From: Deltaproteobacteria bacterium
Lineage (GTDB): Bacteria; Bdellovibrionota; FAC87; UBA2466
DNA length: 40,862 bases
Assembly: GCA_016875135.1 (NCBI GenBank)
Contig: VGSE01000003.1
Coordinates: 1 to 40,862, forward strand
Direction: 5' to 3'
Numbering within the stretch: the stretch's first letter is position 1; the number at the start of each line of letters is the position of its first letter. Under the pieces are notes generated by a model, which worked only from the letters and a program-made list of their open reading frames with translations, did no database searches and was not told the origin of the DNA. The position numbers were made by a program, and so were the translations under genes. Below are positions 20,557 through 31,837 of the stretch, one piece after another.

Positions 20557-22454
20557 GTTATTTCTGTGGCCGCGCTTTTTTGTCGAATGTGAAAGAGCAA
20601 TGCAGACATAGCTGCCGGAGTTACTCCCGAGATCTTTGCAGCATCCGCTAACGTTGTCGGTTTAAATTTCTCTAGTTTCTCTTTGATCTCAATTGAAAGG
20701 CCAGAAACGCTCCCGTACTTTAATTCAGAAGGAATCATCATCCCCTGTAGCTTTCTGAGGCGCTCAATTTCTTGCTGTTGCATGGCCACATAGCCTTCGT
20801 ATTTAACTTCAACCTCTATCGTTTCAGCCGTTGCTTGATTAAGACTGACTGGGGGTTGGATCTCAGAGATCTCTAACACTTCAGACAATGAAAGTTCAGG
20901 TCTTTTCACTAATGCATCTAATGACTGAGCCTGACTAATTGGGTTTAAGCCCTTGCTCTTAAAAAGTTCAGAAACCAAAGAAGTCGGTTTTACGAACGTT
21001 TTCTTTAAAAATACTTTAGTCTGTTCAATAGACGACATTCGTTCTTTTAAAATAACCTTCTGATCCTCACTTAACAATCCCAAGTCCCCAGCATAGCTAC
21101 TCAATCTTAAATCGGCATTGTCCTCTCTTAACGACAACCGATATTCCGCTCTAGAAGTAAACATTCTGTAGGGTTCATTAACCCCTAAAGTAGTAAGATC
21201 GTCTATCATCACTCCCAAGTAAGCTTCTGTTCGAGACAGTATGAAGGGCTTTCGAGTTTGGCTTCTTAACGCAGCATTAATTCCAGCAAGCATTCCCTGT
21301 GCGGCGGCCTCTTCGTATCCAGAGGTACCATTAACTTGTCCCGCCAAGAACAAACCGGTTATGCTTTTGGATTCGAGAGATGCTTTTAATTGACGAGGAT
21401 CAATACAGTCATATTCAACGGCATAGCCATACCTTGCGATCTTTACCTCCGCACATCCTGGAATCGCTTTAATAAAAAGCTCTTGAACATCGGCGGGTAA
21501 ACTGGTCGAGATTCCGTTTGGATAAATCCAATTAGAATCTAGCGCTTCGGGCTCAAAAAATAGCTGGTGTCTTGGTTTGTCGGGAAACTTTACCACTTTG
21601 TCTTCTATCGACGGACAATATCTAGGACCAATTCCTTTGATCTCGCCACTGTAGAGCGGGGATCGATGAAGATTGTTCCTAATCACATTATGTGTGTTCT
21701 CAGAAGTAAAGCTTAAGAAACAGGGAACTTGGGGAAGGGCAATAGCACTTTCCCAAAAACTAAATTTACTGGGAGGATCGTCACCTCTTTGCTCCTCCAT
21801 CTTCGAAAAATCGATACTCTCAGCAATTAACCGAGCGGGCGTTCCAGTTTTAAGTCTGAGCAAAGTAAAACCAAGCTCTTTCAAAGAGTCTGAAAGCCCT
21901 AGGGAGGGGGCTTCACCAAATCGGCCCCCCTCTGATCTATCAAACCCTGTGTGCATTATAGCTCTCATAAAGGTGCCGGCAGTAATCACCACGGCTTTAG
22001 CCCGAACCTCCTCTTTCACACCCAAGGCATCTTGAACTACAATTCCCAGAATCGCAGAGCCCTCGACGAGCAAACCCTTTACTTCACCATGAAACACTTC
22101 TAGGTTTTTGGTGGTCTTAATGATCTTTTGCATTCTTAGAGCGTATTGCTTTTTGTCAGCCTGACACCGAGAAGATTGGACCGCGCTTCCCTTTCGGGTA
22201 TTAAGGCGTTTGAATTGAATGCCTGTGAAGTCGGCATTTTTTCCCATCTCTCCGCCGAGCGCATCAATCTCTTTTACCAATTGACCTTTGCCCACCCCCC
22301 CAACAGAGGGATTACAGGACATCTCGGCAATTTTGTCAGGGTTCATACTCACAAGAAGGGTAGAACTCCCCATACGAGCGGCCGATAGGGCGGCTTCGCA
22401 ACCAGCATGGCCTCCACCGATGACAATGACATCAAAATGTTTCACGTGGAACAT
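20550..22454 (-). CDS. mnmG: tRNA uridine-5-carboxymethylaminomethyl modification enzyme MnmG (GidA)
   Basis: HFDVIVIGGGHAGCEAALSAARMG, CNPSVGGVGKGQLVKEIDALGG. Start at MFHVKH (ATG at 22454, preceded by GGAAAG) preferred over the track start at 22472, which overlaps mnmE. Confidence 0.97.
   Translation of the reverse strand: MFHVKHFDVIVIGGGHAGCEAALSAARMGSSTLLVSMNPDKIAEMSCNPSVGGVGKGQLVKEIDALGGEMGKNADFTGIQFKRLNTRKGSAVQSSRCQADKKQYALRMQKIIKTTKNLEVFHGEVKGLLVEGSAILGIVVQDALGVKEEVRAKAVVITAGTFMRAIMHTGFDRSEGGRFGEAPSLGLSDSLKELGFTLLRLKTGTPARLIAESIDFSKMEEQRGDDPPSKFSFWESAIALPQVPCFLSFTSENTHNVIRNNLHRSPLYSGEIKGIGPRYCPSIEDKVVKFPDKPRHQLFFEPEALDSNWIYPNGISTSLPADVQELFIKAIPGCAEVKIARYGYAVEYDCIDPRQLKASLESKSITGLFLAGQVNGTSGYEEAAAQGMLAGINAALRSQTRKPFILSRTEAYLGVMIDDLTTLGVNEPYRMFTSRAEYRLSLREDNADLRLSSYAGDLGLLSEDQKVILKERMSSIEQTKVFLKKTFVKPTSLVSELFKSKGLNPISQAQSLDALVKRPELSLSEVLEISEIQPPVSLNQATAETIEVEVKYEGYVAMQQQEIERLRKLQGMMIPSELKYGSVSGLSIEIKEKLEKFKPTTLADAAKISGVTPAAMSALLFHIRQKSAATEITC
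22438..22453. promoter_or_regulatory. parS-like site (TGTTTCACGTGGAACA) within mnmG codons 1-6
   Basis: Matches TGTTNCACGTGNAACA; encodes FHVKH of MnmG. Confidence 0.9.
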
Positions 22455-22456
22455 TT

Positions 22457-23821
22457 TTACTTTCCGATACAAAAATCACTAAAAATTCTGCCTAAAACCT
22501 CATCAACTTCGACTTTCCCTACCACATTTTCCAGCTTAACCATAACTTTTCGGTTGGTTTCCGCAAGAATCTCTGGAGGGATTCCCATAGACACTTGAGA
22601 TTTCAGTACTTTTAGGGTTTCTGTTACCCCTTCTAGCCTAGCTGATTGAATAGCGGTTGGAGTGGGTCCCATGTGAGAAAGTCGTAAAGCTTCCACCTGA
22701 TTTTCCAGCGCTAGCCAAAAGGGTTCAATCCCCTTATCGCCTAAAACCGAACCCTGAACCGTAATTGAACTAAGTTCTTTAGGCTCTTGGCTCCAATCTG
22801 AACGGTCTTTTTTGTTCCAAAAGATAAGATGGGGGCTCGACTCAAACTTCTTCAGAAGAAGCCTTTCATCTTCTGTGATGCCTTGCGTCCCATCGACAAC
22901 CAAAATCCAAATCGAAGCGCTGGACAAAAACGCAGCACCCAACTCGATACCCTGTTTCTCAATTTCATTTGGAGTTGAACGAATTCCAGCGGTATCGGCT
23001 ATCATCCATGGTGACCCCAAAATTTCTATCTGTTCTTCGATGACGTCTCTAGTAGTTCCAGCTTCAGCAGAAACAATGGCACGGTAACGTCCCAACATGG
23101 AATTAAAAAGTGAAGACTTTCCAGCGTTGGGCCGCCCTACCAAAGCAATTTTTGGGAGCGCTTTCGAGCTTTTAAATCGTGAATACCTTTGAGTAACCTC
23201 TGAACACTCATGAATAAGCTTGTCAATTTGTTGTTCTGCTTGCTCAGAAACCGCCGAGTACTCTTCGGCAAAATCGACGGCCGTATCTAGAACCGCTTGA
23301 AGCTTGATCATCTGCGCTCTTAGATCGTTTACCTTTCTCTCAAGCCCGCCATCCCGCCTAGAGTAAACAGCCTCTAAATCCACAGAGTGAACGGCTTTAA
23401 ATAAGTCGGCTAGATTTTCAAGATCGGCCGGGGTTTGCTTTCCATTAAGTAAACTCCGATAAGAAAACTCTCCTCTTTCGGCAGGCCGCGCCCCCAAAAA
23501 TAAGAGTTCTTTTTCAAGAGCCCTAATGATTGCTACCGATCCATGGCAATGAAATTCAATGGTGTCATCGCCTGAGTGGGAGTTCGGTCCCACAAAAGAA
23601 AGCGCCACAATGTCATCTATTTTTTTTCCGTCAACGCAGTGAAGATCTCCAAACCAAATGTTTCGAGTTTTAGAGAATGGTTCCCTGCTCGGAACAAAAA
23701 GTTTATCAGCAATTGAAAAAGCCTCAGGTCCGGATAGTTTTAGCACAGCAACTGCGGTAGGTAATGTCCCCGTGGTTAACGCAAATATTGTGTCCTCTAA
23801 ACTTAAGTTCTTTCGCAACAT
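22457..23821 (-). CDS. mnmE: tRNA modification GTPase MnmE (TrmE)
   Basis: ALVGRPNAGKSSLFNSMLGRYRAIVSAEAGTTRDVIEE, IADTAGIR, C-terminal FCIGK. Confidence 0.97.
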   Translation of the reverse strand: MLRKNLSLEDTIFALTTGTLPTAVAVLKLSGPEAFSIADKLFVPSREPFSKTRNIWFGDLHCVDGKKIDDIVALSFVGPNSHSGDDTIEFHCHGSVAIIRALEKELLFLGARPAERGEFSYRSLLNGKQTPADLENLADLFKAVHSVDLEAVYSRRDGGLERKVNDLRAQMIKLQAVLDTAVDFAEEYSAVSEQAEQQIDKLIHECSEVTQRYSRFKSSKALPKIALVGRPNAGKSSLFNSMLGRYRAIVSAEAGTTRDVIEEQIEILGSPWMIADTAGIRSTPNEIEKQGIELGAAFLSSASIWILVVDGTQGITEDERLLLKKFESSPHLIFWNKKDRSDWSQEPKELSSITVQGSVLGDKGIEPFWLALENQVEALRLSHMGPTPTAIQSARLEGVTETLKVLKSQVSMGIPPEILAETNRKVMVKLENVVGKVEVDEVLGRIFSDFCIGK

Positions 23822-23823
23822 AA

Positions 23824-25443
23824 TTACGACGGTTGCGGAACGACTCCCTGCTTATCTTTCATGGAAACTTGCTGAATAACTCCTAAGATCGTGCTTACGA
23901 AAATATAAAGCGTTAATCCGGAAGGTAAGTTAATCATCATGAAGGTAAAAATAACCGGCATAAAATACATCATCTTCTGCTGAGTAGGATCCATACCAGC
24001 GCTCGGAGTCATTTTCTGTTGCAAGAACATCGCAATCCCCATGAGAACGGGATAGATGTAAAATGGATCTTTTGTCGACAGATCGTGTATCCAACCAAAA
24101 AATGGAGCATGAAATAACTCAATCGAGTTTCCTAAAACCGCGTACAAAGCGATGAAGACCGGCAATTGAATCAACATTGGAAAACAGCCTCCAGCCGGAT
24201 TTACTTTGTGCGTTTTGAATAGGGCCATTTGCTCTTCATTAAGCTTTTTTTGATCGTCTTTATATTTTTCTTTAAGTTCCGCAATTTTGGGCTGAAGTTT
24301 TTGCATTGCTTTCATCGACTTCATACTCTTTTGGGTCAAGGGATAAAATAAAACCCTTACCAAAATCGTCAAAAGAATAATTGCCACACCATAGTTATGA
24401 ATAAATTTATAGAAAAATCTCAGTAACTCTAAAAGCGGATAGGCAAAAACTGTAAACGTGCCGTAATCGATGAGTTGTTTTAACCCGGGACTTTTACTAA
24501 GCTCTTTGTAATCCTTCGGCCCCAAATAAAATTTAAACGAAAACTGAATCTCTTTTTGGCCTTCTTTTAAAACAATCGGATATCGAAGATAGGCTCCATT
24601 AAAACTTTCGGTTTTTTTGATAACAACATCCGGATTGATCTGTTGTGTTTGATTAATCACAACACTTGAGAAATATCTGTTTCCGAAAGCCAGCCATTCT
24701 GTATGTCCCTGATGCGCCACATCATTTTCGCTCCGTATCTTGTCTAGTGTTATCCTCTTAATTTCATCATTTTGATAATAAACCGCTTCCCATGACTTTA
24801 AAGGCTCCTGTGCATCAAAAGTCTCTGCGTCATGGGTCCCTACAGGTATGAGTAAATTGCCCCATTCCTTTTTGTTGTTCTTCAAGAAAGTCAGTTTAAA
24901 ATTAACGTCTATAAAGTTGGACTCTGGAGAAAAGCGATACTCTTTTACTAAAACAGCTTCTTTCGTTTTTTTAGAAAAAGAAAATAAATTGCCCTCTTGT
25001 TTGGCCTCAAACAATCCCCTCGAAAAACCACCCAATTGATTGTCTGAAAATAACGCTGCTGTTGTTAGTGAGCTCCTCTCAGGCGATACAAGCGTTACTA
25101 AAGGAGATTTATTATCGATAGTTTCGTGGTACTTAGGCAGTTTCGCCGACATCAGCTTTCCGCCGACCGCAGAAAAAACAACGCTTAGGGAGGAAGAAGT
25201 AAACTCGCTGGAAGCCACTTGCGGAACCGGACTAAACTCAGAAACAAACCCGGACGAACTCTGCGAATTTCCAGCCAAAGAACTATTTACTTGAGCCCCT
25301 TTAGGGTTAGATTCTGAAGTTTGAGCTGCATTGGTAACCGCACTCTTTGGATTCTGTTCAACGGGAACTGGAGCAAACCATCGAAGCCAGCCAAACCAAA
25401 TCAACAACATTAAGGCGACAGCTAACCAAGTCCGCGATGCCAT
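23824..25443 (-). CDS. yidC: Membrane protein insertase YidC
   Basis: TWLAVALMLLIWFGWLRW, TILVRVLFYPLTQKSMKSMKAMQKLQPKIAELKEKYKDD, GGCFPMLIQLPVFIALYAVL. Confidence 0.97.
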   Translation of the reverse strand: MASRTWLAVALMLLIWFGWLRWFAPVPVEQNPKSAVTNAAQTSESNPKGAQVNSSLAGNSQSSSGFVSEFSPVPQVASSEFTSSSLSVVFSAVGGKLMSAKLPKYHETIDNKSPLVTLVSPERSSLTTAALFSDNQLGGFSRGLFEAKQEGNLFSFSKKTKEAVLVKEYRFSPESNFIDVNFKLTFLKNNKKEWGNLLIPVGTHDAETFDAQEPLKSWEAVYYQNDEIKRITLDKIRSENDVAHQGHTEWLAFGNRYFSSVVINQTQQINPDVVIKKTESFNGAYLRYPIVLKEGQKEIQFSFKFYLGPKDYKELSKSPGLKQLIDYGTFTVFAYPLLELLRFFYKFIHNYGVAIILLTILVRVLFYPLTQKSMKSMKAMQKLQPKIAELKEKYKDDQKKLNEEQMALFKTHKVNPAGGCFPMLIQLPVFIALYAVLGNSIELFHAPFFGWIHDLSTKDPFYIYPVLMGIAMFLQQKMTPSAGMDPTQQKMMYFMPVIFTFMMINLPSGLTLYIFVSTILGVIQQVSMKDKQGVVPQPS

Positions 25444-25452
25444 AAATAACCT

Positions 25453-25683
25453 CTACCTTTCACCTATCGAATCATAACCAGATCCACCCCCAGGGCGGCA
25501 CTTAAACACTCGCTTCAATCCCAAGTAGGTTCCTTCTAGCAATCCTTTTTTCTTAATAGCCCCCGCAAAATAGTGAGAGCAGGTGGGCTCAAACCTACAA
25601 CAGCCACCAAAAGCAAAGAACTGATGAATACCTCTTGCAAAAAAAACAACCAAATCCGGCCAGCTTTTTAAGATCTTACTCAT
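25453..25683 (-). CDS. yidD: Membrane protein insertion efficiency factor YidD
   Basis: CCRFEPTCSHYFAGAIKKKGLLEGTYLGLKRVFKCRPGGGSGYD. Confidence 0.93.
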   Translation of the reverse strand: MSKILKSWPDLVVFFARGIHQFFAFGGCCRFEPTCSHYFAGAIKKKGLLEGTYLGLKRVFKCRPGGGSGYDSIGER

Positions 25684-26059
25684 CTGCCTTAGCTCCTTTT
25701 AGATACCCCTCAAAAGCCTCAAATTGTTGGCTTACAACAATATAGTCTAATGATTTCCAGTGCTTGGAAAGGCCGGCACTCCCCAAAACATTCAGATCTA
25801 TTTGTAGAAAGTTTTCCGCTCTTCTTCTAAAAACCTCCCGAAGGAGCCGCTTTATTCGGTTTCTAGCAACAGCTGAGCTTAACACTTTCTTCGACAACGA
25901 TATTCCCAATCTTCCTTTGCCCTGTTTAGTAAAAACAAAGCAAAAAAGATCGGTCTTAAATCGCTTAAATTTCGAGAACTGGAAATCTTTTTTCTTTTTT
26001 AATCTAAGCTGTTTAGCCAACTTTTGGCTCTGCGTCTCTCGTTGGTCTTGGGTCTTCAA
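25676..26059 (-). CDS. rnpA: Ribonuclease P protein component
   Basis: GRLGISLSKKVLSSAVARNRIKRLLREVFRR; between rpmH and yidD. Confidence 0.93.
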   Translation of the reverse strand: MKTQDQRETQSQKLAKQLRLKKKKDFQFSKFKRFKTDLFCFVFTKQGKGRLGISLSKKVLSSAVARNRIKRLLREVFRRRAENFLQIDLNVLGSAGLSKHWKSLDYIVVSQQFEAFEGYLKGAKADE

Positions 26060-26069
26060 AACAAAAGTC

Positions 26070-26219
26070 TTATTTTCCAGAAATAGTCGCTACAAGTTTT
26101 TTACGTCCCTTACGGCGACGCCTAGCTAGAAGAAGTCTTCCATCTTTACGGCTCATTCGCTTGAGCCAACCATGAGTTCGCTTTCTTTTTATCCGACTAG
26201 GTTGATATGTTCTTTTCAC
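26070..26219 (-). CDS. rpmH: 50S ribosomal protein L34 (GTG start)
   Basis: Minus strand GTG AAA AGA ACA TAT CAA ... = [49 protein letters not shown]. Not in the ORF track (49 aa, GTG start). Confidence 0.97.
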   Translation of the reverse strand: MKRTYQPSRIKRKRTHGWLKRMSRKDGRLLLARRRRKGRKKLVATISGK

Positions 26220-26434
26220 TTTAAACCCCTACTTAAGTTTATACGTACGTTTAAACCGGAGCATATTATGGGTTCCTGCCTCCCGTGTCAATTTTCTTTA
26301 TTTCCTTACGCATATCTGTCAAAAGGCTTGTGTGTAACCGCCCCCTTTAAGCCTCTCTTTTTCAGAATTAACCTGGCTCTTTCAAGCCAAGGTAAGTCGT
26401 CATTCTTTACCCCCCTCGTTTGTCAAGAAAACTA

Positions 26435-26487
26435 AGTTAGCAAATATGGTTCGAGTGTGTTGCCAAAAGATAGGGGCTTTGCTAACT
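26435..26487. promoter_or_regulatory. 10-bp inverted repeat upstream of dnaA
   Basis: AGTTAGCAAA (26435-26444) and TTTGCTAACT (26478-26487), perfect 10/10 complementarity, 33-nt spacer. Confidence 0.55.
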
Positions 26488-26518
26488 CACTCAATTCGGT
26501 AAATGGATTTTATATACT

Positions 26519-27820
26519 ATGGCTTCAAATTCCTGGACCCAAATAAGAGCGCATTTAAAGACCTCGCTCCCATCTCATGTTTACTCTTCTCTCGTAGAAC
26601 CAAGCTCTTTTTTTGAAAGAGACGATGCTTTAGAGATTCACTTTTTGGACAGATTTTCCAAAGAAAGTTTTGAGGAGAAGTGCCTTTCTCCCTTAAAAGC
26701 AGCTCTTAACGATCTTGCTCTAAGCTCCAAACGCGTAGAGCTTTTAATTCTCAAAACTCCGACGGCTCCAACTCAAGAGTCCGCTATCAGCCTTAGCTCT
26801 TTCAGCAGATTTGATCCTAAATACACTTTTGAAACTTTTGTCATTGGGTCCTCAAATCAATTCGCTCATGCTGCTTGCCAAGCGGTCTCAAAACAACCCG
26901 GCCAATGCTATAATCCACTCTTTATATTTGGCGGTGCTGGTCTTGGAAAAACCCATCTTCTTCGAGCCATCGGTTATGAGATTTCTAAATTTCAAAGTAA
27001 TTTGAAAATACTCTTTCTAACAAGCGAGGCTTTCACCAACGAACTGATACAGGCTATCCGCATCGACCGAATGCGGGAGTTTCGAGAAAAATACCGAACG
27101 GGGTGTGATGTTTTACTTCTCGATGACATCCATTTCTTAGCTGGCAAAGAAAGAACTCAAGAGGAGTTTTTTTACACGTTTAATTATCTTCATGAGTCTA
27201 GAAAACAGATCGTTATTACTTCAGACCGGTATCCTAAGGATATTCAAGGGTTGGAAAATCGACTTCAAACCCGCTTTGAATGGGGCTTAGTTGCGGATGT
27301 TCAACCGCCCGAAGTTGAAACCAGAGTGGCTATTTTGAAAAATAAAGCAGACGAGCAAAAAATATTACTTCCTGATGAAGTTGCCCATTATATTGCCTCT
27401 CATGTCACTTCTAACATCCGTGAATTAGAGGGATCTTTACATCGTCTCCAAGCCCATGCTTCATTAAATAATTCAAAGATTTCTCTAGATCTAGCACAGC
27501 ACACCTTGAGGGATTTGGTTCCAAAATTGCGACATGAGTTAACCCCTGATGGAATTTTGAAGCTCGTGGCCCTAACTTTTGGTTTAAAAATCTCTGAACT
27601 AAAATCGGATAAACGAGCGAGAAATCTAAGTGTGCCTCGACAGATCTGTATGTACCTTCTTCGTAAGCATCTCATGATGTCTCTGCCAGAAATAGGTACT
27701 TTTATGGGAAATAGACACCACACAACTGTTCTTCATGGAGTCAATGAGATCGTGAGCAGATCTAAAAAGGACCCAGAGCTCGAAATCAGCATTTCGAAAA
27801 TTGAGGGTTTGTTTCGTTAA
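26519..27820 (+). CDS. dnaA: Chromosomal replication initiator DnaA
   Basis: YNPLFIFGGAGLGKTHLLRAIG, DVLLLDDIHFLAGKERTQEEFFYTFN, RQICMYLLRKHLMMSLPEIGTFMGNRHHTTVLHG (DNA-binding domain IV). Confidence 0.98.
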   Translation: MASNSWTQIRAHLKTSLPSHVYSSLVEPSSFFERDDALEIHFLDRFSKESFEEKCLSPLKAALNDLALSSKRVELLILKTPTAPTQESAISLSSFSRFDPKYTFETFVIGSSNQFAHAACQAVSKQPGQCYNPLFIFGGAGLGKTHLLRAIGYEISKFQSNLKILFLTSEAFTNELIQAIRIDRMREFREKYRTGCDVLLLDDIHFLAGKERTQEEFFYTFNYLHESRKQIVITSDRYPKDIQGLENRLQTRFEWGLVADVQPPEVETRVAILKNKADEQKILLPDEVAHYIASHVTSNIRELEGSLHRLQAHASLNNSKISLDLAQHTLRDLVPKLRHELTPDGILKLVALTFGLKISELKSDKRARNLSVPRQICMYLLRKHLMMSLPEIGTFMGNRHHTTVLHGVNEIVSRSKKDPELEISISKIEGLFR

Positions 27821-27924
27821 AAGCCCTACCTTCTTTGATATCGCGCTGGGCAACTAACTTTCGAGGAGGTCTTTTTAAAAAAATACCCGTCTGTCTGGTA
27901 AAATTGATATACGTTACTATTGCC

Positions 27925-28200
27925 ATATGTGGATAAACCGGTATGCTTAAATTCTTACAAACTGTTAATAACTATGTTGAAAACATTGTTAATTGTTTGT
28001 TAATTGTTTGTTGAAAACTTGTTGATAACTTTTTATCCACAGTTCATCCACAGGTTTTAAAAAGTTATCAACAACGCTATCCACAAGAGGATCGTAAATG
28101 TTTTTGAAGACTTAGGTGAGTTATTAACATATTAACAATGCTAATTACTACTACTATAGATCTATATATCTATATAGAAAGAATAAAGATAATATAACGA
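27925..28200 (+). other. Chromosomal replication origin (oriC)
   Basis: dnaA-dnaN intergenic region with perfect DnaA boxes TGTGGATAA (27928-27936) and TTATCCACA (28033-28041), single-mismatch boxes TGTTGATAA (28020-28028), TCATCCACA (28044-28052), TTATCAACA (28065-28073), CTATCCACA (28077-28085), and an AT-rich unwinding-type segment (28121-28200). Confidence 0.93.
28145..28156 (+). promoter_or_regulatory. DnaA-trio-like element (TTA CTA CTA CTA)
   Basis: Complementary strand reads 3'-AAT GAT GAT GAT-5', matching the 3'-[G/A]AT-5' DnaA-trio repeat, next to weak DnaA boxes and followed by an AT-rich stretch. Confidence 0.65.
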
Positions 28201-28217
28201 AGATTTTTGGGGGATTC

Positions 28218-29372
28218 ATGAAACTGCAGATTTCGAAAAGCCAAATGTTGTTAGGACTCCAACGTGTACAAAACGTTGTTGAGAGAAGAACAACTATGCC
28301 TATTTTGTCAAATGCGCTTTTAAAAACTGAAAAAGCTGGTCTTTCGTTGTCTGCGACTGATTTAGAGGTTGGAATTCAGTCGGTTTTACCGGCAGAAATC
28401 ATGGAAATTGGCTCGATAACGGTTAAAGCTAGAAGCCTTTTAGATATTGTTCGAGAACTTCCGGATACTGTGATCCAATTTCAAACTAAAGAGAACAATC
28501 GTTTAGAGATCAAAGCCAATAAATCTGTTTTCAATATTGTTGGTTTACCTGCGGAAGATTTTCCCGAAATTCCTAGCTTTTCCTCTGAAGAACACCAACA
28601 ATTTGTACGAATGAACGGTCAAGCTGTTATGGCTATGCTAGACAAAACTTTATACGCCGCTTCTACCGACGAAGCGCGTTACCATCTTAATGGTGTTTAC
28701 TTTGAAACTTTAGAGAACCCGCCTTCGGGAGATCAAAAGAGCAAAAAAGTTTTTAGAATGGTAGCAACAGATGCTCACCGTCTTTCCTTAGTCGATAACC
28801 CCGAGACACTATTTGATGAAAACGCATGGAAGTTGTTTCAAGAGGGAATTATTGTCCCGCGTAAAGGATTGAATGAACTTAGAAGGCTACTCTCAGAGGG
28901 TAAAGAGGACTTTTTTGTTACTATCAGAGGTAAAATGCTTTTTGTTAAGAGAGATAATATCTTTCTATCAATGCGATTAATAGAAGGAAAATACGCTGAT
29001 TATCGTCGTATCATTCCTGATCAATCGATTAATACTATTATGGTCGACCGAGAAGCCTTTCTAGCATCGCTTAAACGAATTTCTTTGATGTCATCAGATA
29101 AATCCCGTAGTCTTACTTTTTGCTTAACACCAGGGGTTTTGCAACTTTCAAGTCAAAGTCCAGAACTGGGTGATGCGAGTGAAGAAATCAATGTCGATTA
29201 TGAAGGCGAGCAATTTAAGATAGGTTTTAATTCCCGCTATTTGATCGATGCAGTCTCTACGATGGAAGGAAAAAAGATTGTTTTAGAAATTCGAGGAAAA
29301 CAAAATCCCGGGGTTATTCGATCCTCTGATGGGCCTAATCACACCAGTGTGGTGATGCCGATGAGAATCTGA
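28218..29372 (+). CDS. dnaN: DNA polymerase III beta sliding clamp
   Basis: MKLQISKSQMLLGLQRVQNVVERRTTMPILSNALLKTEKAGLSLSATDLEVGIQ ... VVMPMRI C-terminus. Confidence 0.98.
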   Translation: MKLQISKSQMLLGLQRVQNVVERRTTMPILSNALLKTEKAGLSLSATDLEVGIQSVLPAEIMEIGSITVKARSLLDIVRELPDTVIQFQTKENNRLEIKANKSVFNIVGLPAEDFPEIPSFSSEEHQQFVRMNGQAVMAMLDKTLYAASTDEARYHLNGVYFETLENPPSGDQKSKKVFRMVATDAHRLSLVDNPETLFDENAWKLFQEGIIVPRKGLNELRRLLSEGKEDFFVTIRGKMLFVKRDNIFLSMRLIEGKYADYRRIIPDQSINTIMVDREAFLASLKRISLMSSDKSRSLTFCLTPGVLQLSSQSPELGDASEEINVDYEGEQFKIGFNSRYLIDAVSTMEGKKIVLEIRGKQNPGVIRSSDGPNHTSVVMPMRI

Positions 29373-29395
29373 TTTAGTAATAAAACCTAAAATAG

Positions 29396-31836
<2,441 letters not shown>

Positions 31837-31837
<1 letters not shown>

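Noticed and set aside
27998-28019. Short tandem 11-mers TTGTTAATTGT considered as CRISPR-like repeats
   Set aside because: No spacers, repeats too short, and sits within the DnaA-box array.
28155-28182. Palindromic TATAGATCTATA/TATATCTATATAG considered as a repeat array or mobile-element end
   Set aside because: Better explained as the AT-rich unwinding part of oriC; no transposase or target duplication.
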